Positions 31,601-45,500 of a DNA stretch of 64,000 bases are shown here, piece by piece. The translations under genes and the position numbers were made by a program. The notes under the pieces are model-generated. The model did not search any database, was not told the DNA's origin, and was given only the letters and a program-made list of their open reading frames with translations. Each line of letters begins with the position of its first letter. Positions within the stretch are counted from its first letter, which is position 1. Location: assembly GCA_037951105.1 (NCBI GenBank), contig JBAMJV010003311.1, positions 25,001-89,000 of the forward strand, in the 5' to 3' direction. The stretch comes from Echinarachnius parma (taxonomy: Eukaryota > Echinodermata > Echinoidea > Clypeasteroida > Echinarachniidae).

Positions 31601-34600
31601 ATTTAGCTTTTTATTCATATTCTGATAAGCAATAAGGTGTAAAATGCAATATTGATCACTTTGACAGTAGCCTAGTCCCTATAATTAGAACCACTAATTA
31701 AAGTGGTAAGGCGTAAGCGTACATTGTACTACCATGCTATAGGTATGCAGACTTGAGTGGTAAAATCCTTCACTCAACCTCTACTAATCAAACTAATTGA
31801 TTATGTCAGATTGTGCTATTCTTGTCAGCCAGTATTCAATAACCGGTGAGCACTATGATGCATACTGCAATCAACCAATTTAATTACGTTCTTCAAACTG
31901 TACTCGCTGTTTTAGCAGTACATATTGGAAGGCTAGAAATTATTACAGGCCCGCCCCGGTGAATTAACGGGGCCACTACATGTAACAATGAGGTAATTGG
32001 GCAACCAAGATTTAATTAATGGCAGATTTTACTTGCATGAATGGGCAACTTACAGGAGAATTCCTTCCTAAAAGAAATAACTTTAAATGAAATTAGATGA
32101 AATGCATAAAATTATATTCAAATGGTCAAATAAGCACTTGCCTAATTACTTGGGGGATGGATGTAAGTAGTCTGGCAAGTGCAGATATGGACCAGTTCTT
32201 TACTTTGATCATTTTAACAACTTGTCAGGAAAACATAAAGGGCTTCTACTTGATATAATTGTGGGAAAATTCTGGGCGTGTATACATACTGCACACTTCT
32301 AATTACATCTCCTAGGATGTGGATTTATTGTAATTTAAAACAACTTATTGTAATTTAAAAACGTAGTTGAAAATGGTGTGATGTTTTGACTATTGAAATC
32401 AATGTGTGTAGCTAGTAATGACATCGATAGCGCCCTCTCAGCTGAGAGTGAGCACAGTCAGTGTCTGATTTCCCCTGTCAATCAGTGCACAGGATATTAT
32501 GGGCAATTCCACACTCTTGGCATCACCTGCAACATTGAGCAAATTGCCACCATACATTTGATGGACTGTACACATGGCAATAGCATACATGCAGAGTGAA
32601 GTGTAAGCCTATGGAATAATAAATGCTTCATTTCAGCAATGTGGAAGAGCTCCCTCTTGAGTTTCAATTGTGTATAGGTGTGACCATGATTGTATTGTAG
32701 TGAAAGTTAATCTCTATACATGCAGTACGTGTAGAAAGTCAAAGAAATGTAAGCTCATCTAGGATGAACAAAATTGTTTATGACACTGTTCACATTAAAA
32801 TACCAGCCATTATGATTATCACAAGATGATGCTACATTCTTACACCTAAATGTTTCAACCCTTTACCAACAATAATGATGAATATGATTATTTTTGTTTT
32901 TTACATTGAGACCCAGGTCGAAAAAACAGTTGAAAATTAGTTGCCAACTGGTACCAGTTGATACCAGTTGTTGGCCAACTGGTTTCAATATGGAAATTGG
33001 TACACTGGAATCAACTGGAATCAATTGGAATCTACTGGAACAACCAGTTAGACCAGTAAGAAACCCAGTTGAATTAACCAGTACATGAGGACCAGTTAAA
33101 GTAGTTGGGTTTCAACTGGTATTTTGAATTGGTTTCAACTGGTATTTCTATTGGTTTTAACTGGTCTTCTGCATCTGTCCATTTATCTTTACTGGGAACC
33201 AGGAATTTTAATTGCTACCGTTTGATACCAGTTAAAACCAGTAAAAACCAGTTGAATTTCCAACTGGTTTCAACTGGTTTCAACTGTTTTTTCGACCTGG
33301 GGAACAATTTAAAGCCATGGTATATTTTCACCAATTTATACAATTTCTTATCAGGAATAAAAGTCAACACATGAAACTTAAATTTTTTTTTACTTCGTCG
33401 GTATTTCAGTTTTTGTATATGACGCACCTGTGTACAAGACGCATCCCCCTTTTTGGCCCAAAACAAAACATGTAGGGATTTTTTTTTTAGTCACCCTGTA
33501 GTGCTGTTGGAATGTGTATGACACATGTCTTAGGCCCTGACAAGAGCTTACTGTCAGAAGTACCATTCATCATCATATACATTTTCTCATATTAAAGATA
33601 GTGGTTAGTTAAAAATTGCATTCATGAGCAGTAACACACTGCTGCTCATGAATATTCATATATTCATGAGCCACTTTAAATGTGCAATTATTTGTTACTA
33701 ACCACTATTTTTAATATGAGAAAATGTACTGTTGATGAATGCTACTATTGGCAGTAAGCTTTAACAGGAGCCTAGACTCATGTCAAGTTCCAACAGCACT
33801 ACAGGGTGACACACAAAAAAGCTGCGTAGAGATTGACGGTACTGCTTTGGAGGGAGGGGAAGGGGCAGGAGCCCAGAATGTTTTGAAAGGAAGCCAATAG
33901 GGGTATATCCTATACACCCCAGTAATTTGGCAGTTCCTTTTTATGTTGATTGGTGATCAGGTGTCGATCGTCACTGCCAATCTTGGCGGTTCTTTTAATA
34001 ACTTTTTTGTTTTGATTATCGCCGTCAGCATGGTGGCGGGCATGCTTATGTTATGATGAGAGAGGAAGATGCCTATAATCTCTGGATTACATTTATGGCT
34101 ACTGTGACTGTGGCTCTGGCTTATTCAATGTTAGTGGTGCACATATAGCTTTGCTATCAAGAACATTACGTACTATGAAGTTAGATTGCGCTCCATATGT
34201 ACGTAGCAAGTTGAATTCCAGTATTTTGTTTTTGAAGGGATTCTTGGAGTCTATTATTTAGTTGTTGAAAGGATGCCAAATTTGAAAGCCTGGATCCCAA
34301 ATACAATTTACTTGCCGCATCAAAAGAGTTTGTGATGAGCAGCTAAGTCTCCATTGGCATCACAAACATCAAGTTATCAAGTATGGAAGGTATAAAGGTG
34401 TGAATCTGGCACATTAATGCTGAATGTTTCTTGAACTATCATCTATAAACTGGGCCACATGTAGGAAAACAAATTTCATTGGCTGGTGAAAAGTCGAGTT
34501 ATATTAGAATGTTGATTTGTTTGCTTTTATTTACTGTAATGGACATTGACACTTGACATACGCACAGGGAAACAATTTCCAGTGTCTTACAGGCCAGAGG

Positions 34601-36528
34601 AATTCTAATTATAGTTTGTGTCTTTGTTGATCATTAACTTGTTTAATGATCAATAAACTGACTTGCTCAATGTATGTTTGAACAGTTATATACTTATACA
34701 GAGTGAATAACAGACCTTGGATTTAAAAACAAATCCTACTCCTAGCAAGATGTGATTCATCATCATCAAAGTCTTAATAGAACATTCCCGATGCAATAAA
34801 TGAAGGTTCTGCGTCTTAATTGCAATCAGTGTAATTAATTTGGCGAGAAATTCTCATCAAGCCCCTCTGTGAGGGACTAATCTTCTCTCGAGCAGCAATC
34901 AGGAAACTCAGACAAACTCTTCATTAATCTGCTCATCTTTCTTTAGAGGTGGATGCTGAGATAAAAGTAGATTTTGTGATGGATTAGATCCCCCGTAGAC
35001 AAGACAGATGTGACCTCTCATTATGATTGTCGTTTTTGTTTTCAGTTTCAGATAATTTATGAAGTAAAAGTATGCAGTACTGTACGCAATCTTTATGTGT
35101 CCTAAAGACTTCATGGCTCCGTATTCCCATTCGTCATCATCCTTGCATCAATAGTATAAGGGCATGATTTAGGAGGACACGATGCAATGTTTGACATTGA
35201 TTGGAACGTGTGATTGATTATTCCGAGGCGGGTCTTGGGTTTTTATGATACATGAGTTATATTGTGTTTGTAGGAGGATGGAGAATGCTCATCCAGTCTG
35301 ACGAGTCACCTCGATCATCACACCACACCATTTGAGAATCCAGGATTCCGATTCACGCATCTGTTGGAACCTTTGCCCAGGGATGAGTGCAAGTACATGT
35401 AGCTGAATTTGCCAGAATTGTGATTTCATACTTTCATCTTTGTTGGAAGAACTATATTCAAAGGAAAATTTGCTCAATAAATGTGGATGCGTAGTTGGTT
35501 AGACTATCTGCATGGAGATTTTTGATGATTGCGCCGTTGACACACTTTTAGCCAGCCATATTCAAAGGGAACATATTAAGTGGACTAACAGCATTTCAGT
35601 TTGTACAGTAATTGTCACCAGCCAGCAAGATGCAGAAGCCAAGTTGTTTTCGCCTCTGCAACATGTGGGTATCTGACTAAGTTAATCAAATTTTAAATTA
35701 GATTACAATTTAGTAAGGTACAAGGTTTGACTTTAAAGAAAAACAGGTCTGGCAATACGTTTTCCTAGGGTCCTTCTTTTCTCCTGTCGGAGAACATGGA
35801 CCTATAGATTGCCTATAGCCTTAGGTCCAAGGGCTAGACCAAGGACGATTATTGTGTATGCCAGGAATCTCTCTTATCTAACCCTCACACCCACCTCTGA
35901 GTTTCTGACAGTAGACAAATGAAAAAATATATTTTCAGGGATACTATTCAAGCCTGTCTGTATTGAACAAGTGCTTTTTTATTAGCTCATCCGGCCCGAA
36001 GGGCCCGATGAGCTTATGCCATGGCGTGTTGTCCGTCCGTCCGTCTGTCCGTCCTTCTTCTTCGTTATTTTGCAACCGATTTTGATTCTGATTGTTTCAT
36101 AAGATAGGGCTAGGAGGGGGATTTAAAACTTCTACACAGAATCGTGAAATTCATTATATATGCTAATTTATGCAAATTTATTCGAAATCACAAAAAATGC
36201 TTCTTCTCCTTCATTTCTTGACCGATTTTGATTTGGTTTGCTTTATCTGGTAGAGCTAACTTTGGTACACTAAACTTCTACACAGAATTTTGACATTTTT
36301 CTCCATTAATTAATTATGGTAATTTATGCAAATTTATTCCAAAAATCACAAAAAATGCTTCTTCTCCTTCATTTCTCGACCGATTTTGATTTGGTTTGCT
36401 TTATCTGGTAGAGCTAACTTTGGTACACTAAACTTCTACACAGAATTTTGAAATTTTTCTCCATTAATTAATTATGGTAATTTTTGATTTCCTTTTTTCT
36501 TTATTTATTTATTTATTTATTTATTTTT

Positions 36529-36576
<48 letters not shown>

Positions 36577-39500
36577 TTTTTTTATTTATTTTTTTATTTT
36601 TTATTTTTTTAATTTAATTTTTTCAATTAATTAATTTATTTATTTTTTTTTTTTTCCCCATGTCCCTTCTGGGGCGTCAAATTTATATTTTTTTCACTCT
36701 AATTTTTTAGCTCATCCGGCCCGAAGGGCCCGATGAGCTTATGCCATGGCGTGGCGTCCGTCGTCCGTCCGTCCTTCCGTCCGTCCGTCCGTCCACAGTT
36801 TTCAAAATGCTTCTTCTTCGTTATTTTTCAACTGATTTTGATTCTGATTGTTTCATGGTTTCATGTTTTCATGGTAATTTATGCAAATTTATTCCAAAAA
36901 TCACAAAAAATGCTTCTTCTCCTTCATTTCTCGACCGATTTTGATTTGGTTTGCTTTATCTGGTAGAGCTAACTTTGGTACACTAAACTTCTACACAGAA
37001 TTTTGAAATTTTTCTCCATTAATTAATTATGGTAATTTTTTATTTATTTATTTATTTATTTATTTATTTTATTAATTTTTTTTTTTATTTAAATTTTTTT
37101 TTTTTTTTTAATTAAAAAAAAAAAAATTTAAATTAATTTTTATGTCCCTTCCAGGGCATCACATTTTAATTTTTTGACCAGTTGAAAAGTGTACCACATG
37201 AAATTTGCGATATTTGATGTTGCGAGATGCCGGATGAGCGCTACGTCATTGACGTTCTGGTTTAAAATTAATTTTTATGTCCCTTCCAGGGCATCACATT
37301 TTTATTTTTTGACCAGTTGAAAAGTGTACCACATGAAATTTGCGATATTTGATGTTGCGAGATGCCGGATGAGCGCTATGTCATTGACGTTCTGGTTTCA
37401 AATTTCTGTCCCATATTACTTCTGTCCAATCTACTAAAGTTTATACTAACCGCTTTTCTGACTGTCAGTGCCCTTTTAGACACTGTAAGGGTTAAATTGT
37501 CCCAATCGCAACCACCCTTATAAACCGCCTTTTAATCACACATACGTATGCACACACGCACTCACACAGGCTGTCACACAAACACAACATACACACACAC
37601 CCACACACATCACATTTCATTTTATTAATCATTAATTTCTCCTTGCGAAACTCACTTCCTCTAAGGTCCCTTTTATGCTGATGTCACGCAATCAACTTTG
37701 TTTTGACTATCGTTGTTCTTCCTTATTTCATTTAAAAAAATTATTTTCTTAGAATAAGAGAAAGTGCTATATAAGGAGGGTGAGAGTGGGGAGGAGTGGG
37801 GGGGGGGGGGGGGGGGGGAGAAAGGGAGAGCAGAATGCAGTATGCTAGTCATAATTGACACATCTGTTTTTTGAAGGTTTTAAATCTGGTTAAGTGGGAG
37901 GTGGAAGGAAGCAAGCCTTTCTTCTGGGTTCCTGTTTCATGCCTGTAGAGAGTTGTTGTCTGCTTTCCCGTTAACTTTCAGTACTTACAGCACTCGCGAT
38001 AACACTTTGTGCAGGGTAGCCGCACTACTACATGTACTGGGACAGATGTACCAGATACTGTTTAATACCAACGATCATTGTGAATATTACTGTGTTGTTT
38101 GTTCATCAAGTGAGGAGATAATTTCAGTGTTCTTGTACCGAACCTTGTGTTGATTATTACTTCCTATGGAGTGGAAAACGTAAGCTTGCAGTCTGGTTTA
38201 CAAGTCTGGTTTACAACTCTGGTTTACAACTCTGGTTATCAAAATGTTAGTTGGTATGCTGGTTTATGCATGCCAATTGTTGTGATAATTTAATTTTTGT
38301 ATTTATTAATAATAATCACTTCCTTGTTTGTCTAAAGCTAAGTGCATGCAGTTAAATACCAGTTTTTTTTGTAGCTTCTGTGGATAATCTGAAAACTCTA
38401 AACAGGCGCTACCTATCTAATTTACTAGATGCATGTCATATAAACTTGTACACATATGCATGCCAACTGAAATCCAAATGCAGTGCTCAAAATTAGCATA
38501 GGCCCACTTGCCCGGGGCCACTAAAAATTAGCTTCATTTCATTTCATTGATCCTAAATTCTACTGGCCCGATTGGGTAAGCAAATGTCACAGAATTTGTT
38601 ATGTTTTTCTTTGTTTGGGGCCACCAGATATAGGTTTCAGGCCACTAGAAGTTGAACAAATCTTGTTTTTACTTGCCCGACTGGGCCACAAGGCAAAAAT
38701 GTTCTAGCATTGCCAAATATTTTCTCAAATGTGTTCTTTCCAAGCATCCATTATATTATATTATTGTATATATTATGTACATTGCATATCATTTCTGGTT
38801 GCATGTGGCTGCCTAATAAATATATTTGACCCACCTAGGCACATGTTTTCAATTTATTGCTTGACTTCATCTTTCATCAGTCATATGATTTATTTTTTAA
38901 TTAAACCATTTTTTAATATGTGCTTGCCCTTTTATGCATGTCTTTTCAAGCAACATATGTAGAGTTTTGTCAGTGAGAGTTGTTTGGGGAATTTATTCTG
39001 TGAGGATACACAACAAGCTGCATGCAGAAGGACCCATAGTAAATCTAACTTGTCGTTAGGGAAACTTTGCATTTCTCCAGTAATCACGATGAGTCCTAAA
39101 TGGGATAATAGCACTTGGTTTGTTGCATCAAATTTCATTTCAGGGAACAACCATCTTTGCGGCCAGGGCACATGTCTTTCAGAACAACCTCAGAAGAACT
39201 GGCTGCCATCCGGCAAGCAAGCTCTCTAGCTGTCTCCGTAGTTTACTAGTTTTTTGTCTATTATAGATTTTTGTAGATTAACATTAATAGATGTTTATTT
39301 TCCATGTTTGTTTTCTTTTTCTTGCAATTGCAGGGAGCAACCCATCTTTACCACGAGGGCACACGTCTTTCAGATCGACCCCAACACCAAGAAGAACTGG
39401 CTGCCTTCGAGCAAGCAAGCCGTGTCCGTCTCATTCTTCTTTGACAGTACACGCAGTACCTACAGGGTCATCAGCGTAGATGGATCAAAGGTAACAAACA

Positions 39501-42500
39501 AGAACAATCTTACCTGGTCGTCATCACAATCAACCCAAGCCATTTTGCTTAATTTCAACAATCATTAATTACTAGTGCCGGTCGAGTCAAACCATTTAGC
39601 ATTTATTCAAACATTTAAAATTGATTATTTTTTATATTTTTTAAACGTTTTAAAATGTTTAACATTTAGTAAAATAAACATAATACTAAACTCAGCAGTC
39701 AACTTTTGCTACTTTTCATTGGGTCAGTGGGGCAGTGCATGCGGAGGCCTCGAAAATTAGAATAAGTGGCCCAAAATTGGTTCTAAACGTTTGAAAAATC
39801 AAAACCCATTCCATTCTTCTGTTACAATAACCCTAAAAACAAGGTGCAAGAGAAGTGTGAAAGCTCAAAGTGATTTTTATTTATTTATTTATTTAATAAT
39901 TTCCGTTATGAATGACATGATACAAAGGTCCGTAGGCCAACAACAATGATCATGGTACATTGGTACAATAACAAAAATATTCATAGATACATGAAAAATA
40001 CACGTAAATCGTGGTTAAAGGGTACCACCACCCAAAAATAATATTCTTATTATAGAAAGGTACCATCTTTAGTATTCCATTCCTTCAACAAGTTCACAAA
40101 AATATGTTTTCAGAAAAAAATATATAATTGGAAAATGCATCACCATTCTCAACCATGCGTTCATGCGGTCTGAATTGCGTAGACTATATGCGTGCAGATC
40201 CAGAGCGCACTGTGCAGAGCGAATGAATCATCCGGGAATCTATTGACGCACGCGTGAAAGCATTGGCGCACTCGCAAATGCTTGGCCCGTATGGAACCAG
40301 GAAATAGCAGTGGTTCCGTAAGTGGTGGACATTAATTGCTTTGTTTATGAATTACACAACCCTTTGCAAAATGTTGGGTATCTATTTGATATATCACAAA
40401 ACGGTACCAAAACATATAATAATGTGTTGTCCTTTGCCTGGTGGTCCCCTTTAAATTTTGGTTGAATTTGACAAGTTACTGGATCACTTTAAATTATCTT
40501 AGTTAGCCTTATGTTGTTTCTTTGGTAAATGTTACTTTAGGACAATAGAAAGGTGTTATCTATTAGAATTACCTCATCGGGTTGCAGTCTGTGCAGACCA
40601 TATTACAGGAAGTAGCCTTCCCCGGAGGGAGAGAGTAATTTGTTTTTCAGGATATGTTGTGAAACTGATGAGGCTGACCCTTGTTTTAGGGTGCTAAAGG
40701 AGGAAGTATGATTTATCCAATTAGGCATGAAGACCAAATTCACTATTTAAATATATCAGTGCTCAAAGATCAGTTAGGCTGTCTGCTAATTGATTCCAAA
40801 CATAGGAAAACTGACCGAAAAGTGAACATGAGCAAAGTAAATAGGGCTGCCCCAGCATATAATTTCTTTGCTTATTTTCATCAACTTTTTTAGCCATTTT
40901 GATTGTGTGAGTTCCTATCCCACGGCTGCCACCATGTACAAGAAGTTTGTAGTTAAGGAGGGCTATTCTGATAGTATCAGTACTTTTCGGGTCATTTTTT
41001 TATTGCCAACGGGGGGGGGGGGGGGGGGGGGGAACCACATCGGGGCTCTGGGCACAAAAATCATAGCTTAATGTATAATGTGCACAGTAATATCTTTTTC
41101 TTTTTGTCTTTCACCTCCTGTAGGCTATCATCAACAGCACTATCATATCCACCATGGCGTTCACCAAGACGTCCCAGAAGTTTGGGCAGTGGGCGGACAC
41201 GAGAGCAAACACAGTGTACGGACTGGGCTTCAGCTCCGAGATGGAACTCAATGGGGTGAGTCATGTCCCATTCATGTTTGCCCGATTTGTCTGGACGGGT
41301 TTGGGGAAGTGCCCAACATAAAATGTCGAGAGGAGATAAGTCTGAAGAAAAGATTAGGATAATTTGATTCGGATAAAATTTTCCCTCTTTTTCACTCGGT
41401 AAACATCTTTTTTTTTCTATGAAAATGTCATCAATCATTCAGAAGAATCTTACAATGATATTGGTATATATATGTTTGAAGTCTCAAATATCACTTAAAT
41501 TAGAAAAAATCTTATAACATTAATTGGATTACTTAAACCTGTTCGGTACGACTCTGATGAAATACGCTGTATGAAAGGGTTTTTGAGAAGAGTCTGATTA
41601 AAAGACCGGAGAAATCAGTCTTCAACACTTGAAATTATTCTGTGCTGCAGTGTGATTTATGTTGTTTTACATTCTTCACATTCATGTCGTGGTAAACCAT
41701 GCTCAGTCTTGAGGGGTGTGAATATATGGGTGTGGTATATGTGGGACTAAGAATAGCCCTGCACATTCTCGACATTGTTCAAACTGAAAAAAACCCTGAG
41801 ATGTACACATTAATTTCAGAATTCAACTTGGTACTTGAAGATCAAAGCTCAACAAATTATTACATGTAGCAAATGATGTGTGTTTTATAATCCCATTTAA
41901 GTATTGAAGAAATATAGATACTAAATTCATTATCAAAGTATATTTTCTAGTGTTTGTACCATGAGTGTAACTTTCTTGAGTAATGATGAATTATCAAGTT
42001 CTGTAATTTTAAAGATTACTGATACATTTTCATAATTCATGTATTTATTCTTTTTCTTTCTTCAGTTTATTGAGGAGTTTGAAAGAGTGAAGTTGGCAGC
42101 GTCAGAAATCTCCACATCTTCGCCGTCCAAGAAAGATGCAGCACCAGTCCAGAATGGGTCCAGCAAAATCACCAACAATGAGATCAACCATGCAAAGGTA
42201 CTGCACTCATCCCGTTCACACTTGAACATACCCTAGGTCTGGCAATGGCTTGAGTTGCAAGTATGAATGGGTTTGTCTGAGCTTGGCCTAGAGCTGGCAT
42301 TATCGTGAATCATCTTGGGAGTTGGTTACTTGCGCGATCTTAGTCTCGTGAACTTGTTTCCTTGTATGAATGGGTAGAACACTTGTCCAAGGAGCGTCTA
42401 GGCCTATTCACCCTTTTATTGCTCTTTTTATCCCCCTTTTTGCTCTAACCTTCTTACTCATTTCTTTTCTTTTTATTCATATCAGTGCCCATGATAATGT

Positions 42501-45500
42501 GTGTTTGTGTTTGTTAGGGTGAATGATGTGCATGTACAGTGAAAGATGACCATCCAACCATATTATTTGCTTAGTATTGTATAACTTGTATCATTTGTAA
42601 AAGGGCCCCAATCTACAAGCTTCTGCATCCATGGGGTTCTATGGGGTCCAAAACCATTTGTATATATTTAATTCATTGTGAAACTGCCATTACTATTTGT
42701 TATTTTGTTTTATGATTGAAATAAACTGAAACTGAAACTGAACTAAATAGGCAGATGCCAGAACCAGGCCTTGTTAAAGTATGAATGGGATGTATGGCTC
42801 TGCTCTTATGCCACCACTCTCCTCTTATGAGTCAATACAATCTTACAAATGAGGACACATTTTATGATAACAGGCAGATTCTTATCACAAGGAGAAGTGA
42901 TTCATCATGAACATATAAGATGGAAACAGTTGATTTGAAACAGAACTTGAAAGGTCATATAATCATAGACTTACAAGAAACAGGCCTGGGTAGCTGCAGT
43001 TCCTTAACCCCCCCCCCCAAAAAAAAACAACAACATAAATGTCAAATGGTGACATTCAGGCAAAAGGCACCCACACTTCAGGCAAAAAAAGTCATTTTGG
43101 ATCCATTGCTTGTCAGGTGAAAATCAGGAAGGATAATTTAAGGCAAAAAGACTTGTTTGCACACGATGCACATAATGTGGATACATTATATCAAAGACAA
43201 AATTCATCAAGTCCAAAAATTGAATGCTATGATTTTCTTTCATGAATGTGAAGTTTTTATAATGATCTATTGATACAGAATAATTAATCAAGTTTTTGAA
43301 TTTGATTAAATGATTGTTATCATGTGTTTGTATGAGCAGCAAGGGTCTGGTGATTCTACAGGATCGTTGCCAAACTCAGTCCACATTCTCGCCTCCTCCG
43401 ACGCACAGCTCAAGTACGAGAATGACAGGCTGAAGATCGCATTAGCTCAGAGGTGGGTTACTTCTTCTTCCCTATTAGCGACCACAATCAACTTATTAAT
43501 TATTCTGTCATTGTTTGATTTGGTTGTGAAGTGCAAGATGTCGTGTACAAGTCAACCAAATTGGGGGTGATTGTTATGTCTTTTCAAAGTGTATTTAGAT
43601 TATTGATAATGTGAAGAGTCAGTTAAGGCTGTGAGCTTTCGATCCTAACAGATTCTCCATCAGGGACAAAACCTATGGTGAAAATTTTCTAATAAAGCAG
43701 AGATAGTGTGCACTAAAGCCCGAGTCATGTCAGTTACTTTATAAACCAGGTCCCAATGGTTGTGCACTAGTCAAGCACCGGTTCAGAGAAAATGAAACTG
43801 GGGCCCAATAGTGATGGTTGGGAACGATGTTATTGAACGACTCGGAACCGAATCAGGCGTAGTCTGCACCTTTTTTGAAAGCTTTTGCTGGCATTCATTT
43901 TTATTTTTTTTGAAAGCTTTTGCTGACTTCATTTTTTGTTTGGTGCAGCTCCAACAATGCCAAGAAGTGGGAGCTGGAGTTACAGACGCTGAAGAACAAC
44001 AACGCCAGGCTGACGACGGCGCTGCAGGAAAGCACCTCAAACGTAGAGGAGTGGAAACGACAACTGTCGGCCTACAAGGAAGAGAATGTCAGGATAAAGA
44101 AGAAGGTAAGGGGAGAAGATAATGATGATAATAGACCAGCATTTATATTGCCCCATCAATCTTGAAATTCTATGCGCATTATACTGAACAGTATATTATT
44201 ACCCTGGCTCTCACATATTTAGTTGTTTGTGTGATTTGAGGTATTTTTCATGCTGTTTTTAATGTTTATGAGGAACCATTTTATTTTTTCAAAGAGAAAA
44301 ATTGCAGGCGCATCAAGCATTTCAAGGAATACATTCCTGCCAGGTACCCATTTACTACATCTGGGTTGAGAGCAGCAAGTGTGGATAAAGTGTCTTGCTG
44401 AAGGACACACGTGCCGCGGTTGGGAATCGAACCCATGACCCTTGTATTGAAAGACAAAGGCCCGAACCAATATACCACATCACTCTCACATATTTAGTTG
44501 TTTGTGTGATTTGAGGTATTTTTCATGCTGTTTTTAATGTTTATGAGGAACCATTTTATTTTTTCAAAGAGAAAAATAAAGAGAATAAGACCGAGTCTTA
44601 GAAATCAAATACTGTAAGTGTGACTAGATAAAGTTGCAGTACAATAATTGTAACTGTAGAGATTTTCTTCTAATTATGGTTATTTCGTTCTCAAATTATT
44701 TTTAATTTTATCTTCTATGTGGTGAATTTAGGTCTATTTTTTGTATTTCAAATTGAAACATTTAAACCATGTTAATGACATTTATGGATAACAAATAAGA
44801 AATTACTTGCATTTCTCATTTTCATCTGGCAGTAGTTGATGTGATCTCTTTATTTTAGGAACGCAATATTTCATTGACAACTTAAATACCAATCACTTGA
44901 TAATTAAAGTGACAGTAGTATTAATATATATTCGATTTTAAAAGAAGTTTTAATTTCAATTTGTCCAACTTAATTGTAATCTTTTCTCTGTATGTTCCGA
45001 TGTTCAGGTAAAGGACTTGGAAGCAACCATGGAACCAGATGTTGAGAATGGGCATAGCAATACTGCAGAGTTAGAGGGCAGGATGGAGGAATTAACACTT
45101 GCACACAAGGAGAAAGAACAGGTAGGATTATATCACTTATCGTAAGATTGTTGCATTAGGAGTGTACACAACAAGAAAAAGAATAGTTTTGACTAGAAAA
45201 GACGTTTCCCAGGGAATAGTTCCTTTTGTATTGCTGACGTCACGAATAGTTCACCTTTTCCCGGGGAAAAAAGGAACTATTCTTTTTTCTGGCCCCACTC
45301 CCCTTTATATTATACTTAAATTTGATTTAAGGAACGATACAGGTAGAAGGGCTATAAAACAAATATACAATGACTCATTCTCGGAACAATATCGGAAAAA
45401 TATTGTAACTGTTGTTGTTGTTGTTGTTGACAGGAGGTGGAGCAGTTGGCTAAGCGGCTGGAGGAGGTTTCAGACATGGCAGGGGAGAACTCAAGATTGA

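Larger units (their letters stand above)
26221..35982. other. HOMER intron 1, central part: no embedded gene seen
   Basis: Apart from the repeats listed separately, this stretch holds only short AT-rich frames without codon bias or known motifs. A CpG-containing patch at about 29985-30160 includes a tandem ttggcgatatctatccgc (30132, 30150). Confidence 0.5.

Noticed and set aside
41061-41438. 125-codon minus-strand ORF
   Set aside because: Antisense shadow of HOMER exon 3.
44420-44482. Functional tRNA gene
   Set aside because: A- and B-box-like sequences are present, but no full cloverleaf; the context is the head of a SINE.
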